From: Niebla homalea
Lineage: Eukaryota > Ascomycota > Lecanoromycetes > Lecanorales > Ramalinaceae
Reading direction: 5' to 3'
Length of the DNA stretch: 64,000 bases
Assembly: GCA_019925105.1 (NCBI GenBank)
Contig: JAHGAU010000027.1
Coordinates: 124,001-188,000, forward strand
The position numbers and the translations under genes were made by a program. The notes beneath the pieces are model-generated. The model was not told the DNA's origin, ran no database searches, and worked only from the letters and a program-made list of their open reading frames with translations. Shown in pieces: positions 1 through 9,200 of this stretch (positions are counted from its first letter, which is position 1; each line of letters begins with the position of its first letter).

Positions 1-2
1 TT

Positions 3-155
3 AACTTAGAAATTCTTTTAATATATCCTTATCTTCTAAGTGCTTATTTAATTAGTTTATACGGTTTAACAATTATACTTATTTTTTTACTAGCCTTAAC
101 CTTAGGATTTGCCTTTAAATTAAGTAAAAAAGCGTTATCTATTAATAGTAGATAA
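3..155 (+). pseudogene. nad3: NADH dehydrogenase subunit 3, C-terminal fragment
   Basis: Fifty codons are open from the window edge to TAA at 153-155, with the gene's 5' part outside the window. The translation starts NLEILLIYPY, continues through a hydrophobic helix containing LLALTLGFAFKL and ends KKALSINSR. This matches the end of fungal ND3: the D/NLEI-L-YP motif, the last transmembrane helix, and a tail resembling ...GKNALxIDSR. ND3 is a small membrane subunit of respiratory complex I. No in-frame stop or RIP-type damage is visible. Because the flanking DNA becomes nuclear transposon within 2.7 kb, this copy may be a nuclear relic rather than the working gene. Identification rests on recall of the family, not on an alignment. 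Confidence 0.75.
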
Positions 156-543
156 ACATCCCAAACGCACTACCCACCTATATTTCATGCATTAGCAGAC
201 TTACCGTTGTAAAAGTAGAGCATATCACTTGTAACGCCTTGTCCATGGCTACCCTCGGGGGGTACGGCGACAAATAAAAAGGTAAAGTTAAACACGGTCA
301 TTAATGCGTTGTCTTAGATTCAGGAATTTTCTACTTTACGGCTTGTTGCACTTGGTTATTTTCGTGTGTTATATCTCTAGCTGATAAACTAAGATAGCTT
401 TTAGGTATTATAGTTATATTCCGCTCTTTTTAATTGGTCTAAGCATTCGTTTTATAATACCCACTACCCGCGGCGGGTAGTAGGTTTGGGGTTATAAGTA
501 ACGAAATCTTAAGTAGTTTGCGCATATTAAACCTTGATCCCTA
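156..543. other. Mitochondrial-like spacer
   Basis: This is the non-coding stretch after nad3. It holds two GC clusters, at 250-264 and about 461-483. I see no open frame of note and could not fold a convincing tRNA. Confidence 0.5.
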
Positions 544-2499
544 ATGCACCAGCAGACTCTGATAAGTAGGACCTTAAGTCGTAACTGGAGGTTTCAATGG
601 ACCCTTAACCTTATTTATAATTCCAAAGAGGTACCCGCATATTATATATATGGCGTAGGACTTATTAATTACGATTTTTCTTTGCCAGAGACTTTCCGTA
701 AGAAAAATCATTAAAAAAAAAATAAAAGTAAATTTGGTTAATTACTATTATTATCTGTATATTTATATAGTGTTAGACTTGGTTAATAGGCAATAACCCA
801 AAGGGAACTAAGCATATATCTTACTAGTTAAATTGTATTTAGCTTATACCCTAGTTCTTTCTTAAGGTTTGCTCTATATATTTACCCTTATATTAAACAT
901 ATCCACACTTAGGGCAAAGGTAAGTATATTCCTTATATATAGCTGCTTATAACTTCAACCATACTGGTTTACCTTTTTTTAAGTTAATTGCCTTTATTAT
1001 TTGTCACCGCAATGTCCCGCCACCCTCGGAGGGTAGGGGGTACGAATAATGTTTTAGCTTTAATGGTTTTAATGTAAGTATAGGCATTTCTTAATGATTA
1101 ATTAGCTCTTTTGGGTTTATAATAATTGCGTGTTAATACCAAGAGGAAACCGCCACCTTTTTTAAAATAGTTGTTAGGGTGTACTAGCAAATCCGGTTAT
1201 AGAAAGATACGAATTAAACTTAGAATTTACTATAATAGCCTTAGCTATTGAACAGCTTATTTCTACTTAAAACCCGCAGATCCGGCTACTCGTTATAGGT
1301 ACCGCGGCGGTAAGTTATATTAATTTCTCTTTACTAAGCCTAAACCCTTTGTTTACTAGCTTGTATTTTCTCATTGAACTCGTGTCCTCTTGCCTTAAGA
1401 AACCCCCGGATCCCTCTACCTTATATAATATAACAGCATTATTATTTATAACCAGAAATCGGTTAATAATATACCGTTTTCTTTTATGATTATTATTGTT
1501 TAGTATAGCTGATAGTAATACTTAAGATATTAAGTATTAGTTAAATAGGCCCGCCGCGGCGGCGCCAAGTTATTTCCGTTTTTTTTCGTGTTTAATTAAG
1601 CGCCGCAGATCCGGCGGCTATCCCTTGTTTTATTTTATGTAGCCGTTATATAAGTCCTCATTCCGTTACGTGGTTAAAATAGTAGGATTATAATTCTTAT
1701 ATAATAACTAATTCTAGCCCTTTTAAACTATCTTTTATTAGGAATGCTTTATAAACTTATTATTGTTAATACCCGCCGCGGGTATAGATGTTAAAACACT
1801 GTAGCCTTTTAAGTAAATTATATACGCTTTTTATTATAAATTCCCTATTATTTATAGTACTAAATATATATATAATACTTCGCCTGTAAATATTAATATT
1901 AAGCTTATACTTTTTATAATTATACCCACAGCGGGTATCGAAATTATAAAGGATTAGCCATAATAATTGGATAATTATAACTTAGATAACTATAAGTTAA
2001 CGGTTTATACCGCCTTAACCTTAAAATAAATATTATTAATAGTTACCATTATAACTTTATTTAAAATAATAATAAAAAAGGCAAGGCGCGGCGCCTATTA
2101 ATACTTATATTAATATAAAAGTCTCTAAATAATACGTATTAACTTAAATAAAGTTAAAATGGATTATTATCTTAATAGTTTACTACCTATAAAATAGAGT
2201 TATATATACCCGTGGCGGGTATTAAAGATAATAACGTTAATTTAATTAAAGAATAAATAAATTTATAATAAGTTTAACCCGCGGCGGGTAATATTTAATA
2301 AATAGAGTGATCCTGGTCTTAGTCTTAGTAGCCTGTTTCCTGTATATAAAGTACCACTTTACCCTCCGAGGCTATAAGTTGTTTTTTTCTTATAAGAATT
2401 GTATATATATGTTAAACAATAACTTATAACATTGTTGGATAATTAACTGAGGCTAAGTGTGGTGCAATCTTACTCTTTTAAAGTATCGCCGCGGCGGCG
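250..2499. repeat. Dispersed GC-rich palindromic clusters (about 12 copies)
   Basis: Short GC palindromes sit in AT spacer at about 250-264, 461-483, 1022-1035, 1300-1312, 1550-1566, 1771-1784, 1923-1937, 2084-2096, 2207-2221, 2277-2290 and 2487-2499, with a partial one near 2361. Two flavours are visible: a CCCGCGGCGGG core flanked by TA, and an ACCCTCGGAGGGT core. Each can form a compact hairpin; the one at 461-483 has a stem of at least 8 bp. Fungal mitochondrial spacers are known to carry such GC clusters or double-hairpin elements, and these support the mitochondrial origin of the block. Confidence 0.65.
544..714 (+). CDS. Short mitochondrial-like ORF of unknown function (56 aa)
   Basis: ATG at 544 opens 56 codons, ending at TAA 712-714. 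The peptide begins MHQQTLISRTLSRNWRF, has a central hydrophobic/aromatic YYIYGVGLINY segment and ends PETFRKKNH. Under the mitochondrial code, where TGA is Trp, the frame also extends a few codons upstream of the ATG. I do not recognise the product. In DNA this AT-rich, 56 codons without TAA or TAG is more than expected by chance, but it could still be accidental or part of a decayed intron-encoded ORF. Confidence 0.25.
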   Translation: MHQQTLISRTLSRNWRFQWTLNLIYNSKEVPAYYIYGVGLINYDFSLPETFRKKNH

Positions 2500-2650
2500 T
2501 TTAAATTAATATCTAAGATATATAAAGAAGTCTATAGTTAAAGAGGCTGTTTCTTCCTTATATTCCTCCCCTTTGGGGATACCAGATAGAACTAATAGGG
2601 GCTAGGCGGGTGTTTATAAAAATTTATTTATTATAAGCAAAGTACTAGGT
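715..2650. other. Mitochondrial-like spacer with GC clusters
   Basis: I see no long open frame or recognised gene here. The short motif GCAGATCCGGC occurs at about 1266 and again at about 1605, which suggests a second small dispersed repeat. The stretch 2570-2650 is richer in G/C and may contain the edge of the block. Confidence 0.4.
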
Positions 2651-2689
2651 TAAAAATATATGATTTTTATGTTAATAAATCGGCGCTGT

Positions 2690-3186
2690 ACTAAGCCGGC
2701 TAAAAGATTCAATAGTAAGGCCGGCTAGATAAATACTAATGGATATCCGAAGAAAGATATAACAATAGTGGTTCCTGTAGAAGTATCTTCCTATACTTCG
2801 GTTTCTTTAACCTTATTTTACGTTTTTCCTATTAATAATAATAATGTCGCGTTAACCGACCAGTTTAGGGTTATTTATATTAATATATAATTTAAGTTAA
2901 ACGTTAAGTTATTCGTTATTTTTCATCCGTAATCTTCTTTTATTATAATTCCTTATATTATTAATAATAAAAAGTTAAATTAAATAATAATTATTAATAA
3001 TTTTTTTAACTTAATATAATTAATTTTACGTCTTTTTTTACTTTATTTAATATAATAAAAATTAAAATTTTTTATTAATCGGTACTTATTAAGTATAAAT
3101 AGGATATCTTTAAGTAACGGTATTATAAAAGGTTTTACCTTATTAATTAAAAACGGATTATATATATTATAAATACTTAAGTCGCC
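2690..3186 (-). mobile_element. LINE copy L-A, fragment a (ORF2 endonuclease part)
   Basis: On the minus strand this aligns by eye with L-J around 62480-63005 and with L-B around 9400-9880. It covers the N-terminal endonuclease domain of ORF2. At about 3043-3180 the minus-strand reading contains IIPLLKDILFILNKYR followed by IKNFNFYYIK. This is a decayed version of the APE-type endonuclease motif DFNLHH, with His changed to Tyr. The left limit is the junction with mitochondrial-like DNA, so the 3' half of this copy, including RT, is missing. The right limit is the insertion site of LTR element T1. L-A resumes at 5981 and again at 12122. Confidence 0.65.
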
Positions 3187-3358
3187 TGTTATGTGCACTG
3201 TGCGTATGCCAAGACCTTTACGGACATTAAGGCCTAAAGGGGTATAGCGGACGCCCGTGCTTAACGCACACACTTATATTGCGCACCTTCATAGCTAGAT
3301 ACTCACTTGTTATACATATTATATCCACATTTTACCTTAGTACTCTTAATATCTGATA
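3187..3358 (+). repeat. T1 left LTR (largely unmutated)
   Basis: The 172-bp LTR starts TGTTATGTGC and ends ATCTGATA. It keeps G/C at most positions where the right LTR has A/T; for example TTGCGCACC here is TTACGTACC there. A chance open frame on the minus strand runs from this LTR into the LINE endonuclease remnant. Confidence 0.75.
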
Positions 3359-3631
3359 AATGGTAATAATAGCTTGCGGTCATCTGCGTTTATCTATAGT
3401 CTAAGTATAGCCTTTAATATATTTATTATTAAGAGTAATTACGTTATAACTTTTATAATAATCGCGTTAAACGGACCTTTTTAATACTTAACTCGTTAAT
3501 CCCCCTAAAAGGCATTTCAACGATATTATCTTATTATCTTAGCCATTATTTTATATTAAAAAACGAGTAAAACCGTATTACTCGCTTAAGAAAAAACCCC
3601 GTAACCCCAGTTATTAAAGCCTTCCTTAAAA
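3359..3631. other. T1 leader region
   Basis: This untranslated stretch lies between the left LTR and the gag-like frame. A primer-binding site would be expected just after 3358, where the sequence reads AATGGTAATAATAGC, but no tRNA match could be confirmed. Confidence 0.4.
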
Positions 3632-4880
3632 ATGTTTAAAACCGAATCCATTAAAGCCCTTTCCGAGAATATCGTTAAGCTGAATAGGATTATTATAACT
3701 ATGGATACGTTATTCAATACGAGATTTAATGATTTTTAAGGAAAAATTACCGCTCTTAAAGCTTATTTACCCTACGGCAAGTAAGACCGCCTTAAAGACT
3801 CTATCTCAAAACCTTTTAATAATATACCTTAATTACTAAAAGATAAGTAAAAAAAGAAGGATAATATTAAACGATACCGTATTAAAGAAATCGGCTATTT
3901 TGACGGTATTAATAACGTTTATACCTTTATTAATTAGCTTTAAACTATAAATAATATTAAAGGTAATAAAATCATTTAAAAGTATATTGTTTTAAGCTTT
4001 ATAAATAAATTAAATAAAGCTTATAATTAAGAAATATTTAAAATTACGAATAAGATTCGCAATTATCTTATGAATACTAAGGCTATAAAACCCTTAATTT
4101 TTATACTTATGACTCGGTTCAGAACCCCGGAGTATTAACTCCTTAAGTAACTTAATTACCTTAAATATATACGTAAAGACGCCGTAAATTAAAAGTCCGT
4201 AACTACGTTTATAAGCCAGGTAATAACTGTAATTAAATAACTAAATAATACTTAATAATAAGCTCTTAAGCTTATATTTACTTACTTTAAAGTAACTTTA
4301 TAAAGTACAGTTTAATTTCCTTACGATTAAAAAACCTTTATAACTTATATATAGCTTCGGCAATTAATATAATATAAATAGTTTTATTATATAAATAAGT
4401 TAATATTATTGATTATATCTACTTTTTTTAATTTATAGTTTATAAATTTTTTATTATAAACGATATTTATATATAATAAGTTTTATTTTAAAAGTAATAA
4501 TAAATACCGCTTAGTAAATAGCCCTACCCGTAAAGCACTTCCTGTACCGGACCCTTTAAAGGTTTATTATTTCCGTTATAATAATAACGATAATAACCTT
4601 ATTTTTAAATCCGACGATAAAATAAGGCTTTTATTATAGGATGAATATATTAATATATATGACGTAAATAATTAAGTTTACCTTTATAATAAAAACGGTA
4701 ATATATAATCTTCTTATAATCCTTATTAAACCGATACCGTTATTATAATAATAAAGAATTCAATTAATTAAACCACGGAGATTACGGATTTAAGCGATTT
4801 AACTTTTATAAAATACTTAAATTTACGATTATTTCCCGGGTAAAATTATAATAATTACTTGGTTTATACGTTTTTCAGGT
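3632..4880 (+). pseudogene. Gag-like polyprotein remnant of T1
   Basis: From the ATG at 3632 one reading frame can be followed for about 416 codons without a frameshift, interrupted only by TAA/TAG codons. This is what RIP of CAA/CAG codons gives. The N-terminal part is polar and helix-like. A block beginning YFDGINNVYTFINQL resembles the capsid entry of Ty3-type Gag proteins, followed by KIRNYLMNTKA. Near 4560-4620, VYYFRYNNN could be a ruined zinc knuckle with Cys changed to Tyr, but the spacing is not convincing. The function as retroelement structural protein is inferred from position between LTRs and weak motif likeness. Confidence 0.5.
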
Positions 4881-5803
4881 TTTTTTAATCTTTTATTAAC
4901 TAGCCTTAATACTTAATTACCATTATTTCTTTTTACTTCCTTAATATACTTAACGTAAAATATACTTATTTCTTAGCCTTAAAGCTATTCTTAATAATAA
5001 AGTCTTTAATTTTACCGTCGTAATAAGGGCGTTACGGTATTTTTTTTTTTATAATATATTTATTTTAATTAATTAATTTATTTATATATAAGTTTAGTTA
5101 TTTTTAAATTAATTTTAGTATTTTATAATACTAATAGTTAAGTTATAATTATTTTAATATTTATATTTATTTTAAACTTATCGCTTTAATTTAAAAAGGA
5201 AAAAGAAACCGTAATTGGTTAATTTAACCTTAATTTACTTTAAATATTAACCTAATTTAAATAAAAACCTTTTTCTTATAATTATTTATTTTAATATTAT
5301 AATTAAGTCTTTACGTTAATCCGATTAAAATTAATAATTATTTTAAATTTTTAATTTATTATTTTTATTAAGAATTTTTTAATTTTTAACATTATAATCC
5401 GCGGTAAGGATTTAATAATAATATTAAATTTAATTAAAAGGAAATAGCCGCGATTATATAACTTTATTTTTCTTAACGTTAAAACTTTATTTTAAGTACT
5501 TTATTATATAACTTTTCAAATTAACCTTATTTAATTCTAATTTTAACTTTTTAACGTTAAATTTTTATAATTTTTTTCATGAGCCTTATATAATAATTAA
5601 GCTTATTTAAGATTAATTATAAATATCAATAAATTATTAAATATTTATTATTATTTTGTTTATATTATATATATAATTTATTAAATAAGGTTTAAAAGCT
5701 CTTAATAAAATTTTTTTTTACCCTTTAAATATTTAATTATTCTATAATTTATCTTTTATACGTAAAAATACTATTCTATTACGTTCGCCTCCTATAATAT
5801 ATT
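4881..5803. other. T1 3' region without recognisable coding sequence
   Basis: This is extremely AT-rich DNA between the gag remnant and the right LTR. It contains runs of T and A and no motif of RT, RNase H or integrase. It may be non-coding filler as in other non-autonomous LTR elements, or pol sequence decayed past recognition. Confidence 0.4.
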
Positions 5804-5975
5804 TATTATATATACGATATATATAATAAGATTTTTACGGATATTAAGGCTTAAAGGGGTATAGCGGACTCTTATGCTTAACGTATGTACTTATATTACG
5901 TACCTTTATAGTTAAATATTTATTTATTATATTTATTATACTTATATATTACCTTAATACTCTTAATATTTAATA
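5804..5975 (+). repeat. T1 right LTR (RIP-converted)
   Basis: This aligns without a gap to 3187-3358 over 172 bp. Most differences are G-to-A or C-to-T relative to the left LTR. The target duplication TTACC follows immediately. Confidence 0.75.
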
Positions 5976-5980
5976 TTACC

Positions 5981-6288
5981 TTTAATATCTTTTTTTTATA
6001 TAATTTTAAGTATATTTAATTTCCCGTTATAATATATAATATCTTAATTATTTACGATTAATTTTTTATTTATAAAAAAATACGTCCGGGTTATTTTATC
6101 CCCTTTAAATGTTAAATAAAACTTTTCTTTTAATTTAATAAAAAAATATATAAATTAATTATATAACGGCTTTTATATTATTATAAAATTAATATTCTTT
6201 ATTTTTTTAAATTTAAATATTAATAATATTATTTTAATTATTTTATTTTACGTATTATATTATATTATTTTTAAAAATAATAATATTA
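5981..6288 (-). mobile_element. LINE copy L-A, fragment b (ORF2 N-terminal part)
   Basis: This continues L-A after T1 and aligns with L-J around 63030-63320 and L-F around 46300-46610. It ends at the duplicated target AAAATAATAATATTA (6274-6288), where LINE L-B inserted. There is no surviving open frame. Confidence 0.7.
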
Positions 6289-9200
6289 ATTGATTGATTG
6301 ATTTATACTACGGATCTAGCTAAGATAATTCCGGCGTTCTTTAATACGCGGTCTTTTAACCTTACTGGTAACCGTAAAAACCTGATACTTATAACGTTAA
6401 AGCAAAAACCGGCGTTTATTAAGCCTTTAACATTTATTTTTTAAGGTAAAGGATATTAATAGCTATTTAAAGAATAATAATTTATTTATATACTTCTTAT
6501 ATTTTAATTCCTTTAAGAAAATTTATAATATTATAATCGTATCCTTATAAAAGCTACTTTTAAGCTTATTACTTTTCTACTTTTTTATATATTTATATTA
6601 TTTTAACTTTATATAGTACCTTTAAATGTTTTTATTAATACTTACGTACTTAATATATACCTTTTTTATATTATTATCGCCGTAAACTCCTTTAAAGACT
6701 TTTAATAAGCGTTTATAATTATATTTTTATTATTATAAAAGATACTTTCCGGTTTATATAATTAATATAACCGGTTTCCGCTTCTTTTTTTCTTCCTTAA
6801 TTAATAACGGGCCTTTTCCGTAAGGTCTTTAATAATTTTATTTATCTTTATAGTAAGGTTAAATTATAATAGTAATCCGGTAAATATAATAAATATAACG
6901 GTTACCCGGATATTTTATTTTATAAATAATATTTAACGGTAATTATAAATATTAACTTTTATTATAAGTTTTAACTTAACCTTTATAAATAAAAAATAAA
7001 AGATAAAAACATATATAACGTTTTACTTTCTTTATTTATATTTATATTTAACGTTTATCCGACTTCCGGTATATATAATAAATAGGAAATAAATTAAACC
7101 ATTTTTATCCGTCCGGAGTTAAATCGTTAATATATTATTATCCTTTTTTATAATATTATAATAATAGAAATACTTATTAATAATCTTTCTATTATTAAAA
7201 ATTAAATAATAATAACCTTAAAATATAAAGTCCTTATATTTCTATTAACGCTTAATTTACTTTATTATAATTTATAAAATAATTATTATAATTTATATTC
7301 TTTAAATCCTTTTAATCTCGGTTTTTTTTACGTTTAACGGGAATTTATATATACTTAAATTAACTTCCGGGATATTAATAAGGTTAATTTCTTATTTAAC
7401 TTATTCCTATTTTATCTTAATAAAAAAAAGAATAAGTATTTTTAAACTATTCTTTTTAACTTAAAACTTATTAAGATTCTAACGGATTTACCCGTTTTTT
7501 ATTATCGTAATTAAATATATATATTTTTTTAATTTTATTTAAGTAATTATTTAATTTAATAAAATTTCAATTAACGGTATAAAAACTTTAAACTTTAATA
7601 TTGGGATAAAAGTTACTTTATAAGTATCGTTAATTATTATTATATACCGATTTTAAACTTTTTATAATATTTAAATAAGCTTTTTCTTATATCCCGGAAT
7701 ACCCTTAAATATATATTAAATAATTATGGCGTATATTATAGTTAACTTTATTATAACTTAATAAATAGTCCGGCCTTTTATAACGTAACTTTTTATATTA
7801 ATATAATAAAATAAATAAAGCTTTTTTCTTATAAAGTTATTTTCTTTTAAACCTTTTTTATATAGTCCTTTTAATTAAGCTTTTTATTTACTTAAAAATT
7901 AAGGGCTTTAATATTAATATCCGGCTTTATTATATTTTTACTTAAGTCCATTATAATTATTATATTATATAGTTTTAAACTCTTAATTATATAAATAAAC
8001 TTATATTTATATAACGTAAATTAAGCCCCAAAAATTTTTATTTTCTTAAAGATAGATTTTATAAGCTTATTTTAATTTTAAATAATTTATATATATAATT
8101 ATATTTTAAGTTAAAAGGTAAACGTTATTAATAAAGTTTTTAATTTAAACCTTTTATTTTAACTTAATAAGCTTTTTAATTAATAAACCGTTAAAGAATA
8201 AAAACAATATAAAAGAAATAAATAATCCTTAAGGAATTCTTATTATAACGGGCTTTATTAGGCTTATTTTTTATCTTAAATTAATTAATATAACTTAATT
8301 ATTTAAGAAATTCTTCATTTATTTAATTAAGAAAAATAATATCCTTTTTTTAAAAAATTATTTAAAAACCTTTAATAATTTATTTTATTAAAAGTACTTA
8401 TAATATTAAAAGAAAAAAGATTTATAGTATACTTCTTCCTGTAACCTTATACTATATATACGTTATTAATTAATCCTTTAAGGGCTATTTTTATTAATTA
8501 ATTTCTTTTTATTCCTATTTATTAATTAAGGAAAAGTCAGTAATTCTTTATATAGTTATTAAGGATCTTTATTATTACCGTTTTTAAGGCCTTCCTTAAT
8601 ATATAAAAGAATATAATAAGTTTATAAAACTTTACCTTAAAGTAATCCAACTTAATAGGTTTCTTAAGAATAATCGTTTTTATTTTTTTAAATTTATACG
8701 GATAATAATTAACGTTAAAATATACTTAAGAGAAATAAGTAAAGACTTTTTTAAATAATAAAATTATTATTAATAAGAATTTATTAAGAATCCTATTTAA
8801 TCTTAAGGCTTTATTTTTCTTTAATTTATTAATCGCTTTAATTATTATATTTTATATTATTACCTTATTTATTAATACGGGATCAAGATATATAACGCTA
8901 TTAATATTGTTTAAGTTAACTTCTAATAAAGGGGGGGAAAATACTCCTTTAAAAGCCTTAATTTTACCGTTAAAGGTATTAATTAATAAATTATCGGGTC
9001 TTTTAAGGGGTAGGAATTTAAAGATAAACTTTAATTTCTTATTTTATTCTTTATTATATTTCATTAACCTTTAAATACTATAAAGTAAAACCGTTAAATT
9101 ATATATTATAAACTAAAAGTATACCTACTTAATTTTTTTAATAGTCTTTTCCTTTTTTTTAAAGTAATCCTTAATTAATTAAATATCTTTTAATTTTTAT

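Larger units (their letters stand above)
1..2650. other. Mitochondrial-like DNA block (NUMT or assembly junction)
   Basis: Base composition and texture differ from the rest of the window. The block opens with the C-terminal end of nad3 and then runs as AT-rich spacer punctuated by short GC-rich palindromes of the kind dispersed in fungal mitochondrial intergenic DNA. It shows CpA and TpG freely and none of the TAA/TAG-riddled transposon frames seen further right, so it does not look RIP-mutated. No other complete mitochondrial gene, tRNA or rRNA was recognised. The right limit is approximate: LINE homology becomes visible around 2690-2720. It may be a nuclear insertion of mitochondrial DNA or a chimeric contig join; the sequence alone cannot separate these. 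Confidence 0.7.
3187..5975 (+). mobile_element. T1: small gag-only LTR retrotransposon
   Basis: Two direct repeats of exactly 172 bp (3187-3358 and 5804-5975) bound a 2.8-kb element inserted in LINE L-A. The flanking 5-bp target duplication is TCGCC (3182-3186) on the left and TTACC (5976-5980) on the right, the difference being RIP-type changes. Inside is one gag-like frame from 3632 to about 4880 with many in-frame TAA/TAG codons. No protease, reverse transcriptase or integrase could be seen in the remaining ~900 bp. It looks like a non-autonomous LTR element that would have depended on another element's pol. A related solo LTR lies at 55165-55347. Family assignment beyond LTR retrotransposon is not possible. 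Confidence 0.7.

Noticed and set aside
3043..3273. 76-codon minus-strand open frame
   Set aside because: It joins the T1 left LTR to a decayed LINE endonuclease fragment. It is a junction artefact, not a gene.
6289..6303. CRISPR-like short repeats (TTGATTGATTGA)
   Set aside because: These are the simple-repeat tails of LINEs with 4-bp units and no spacers.
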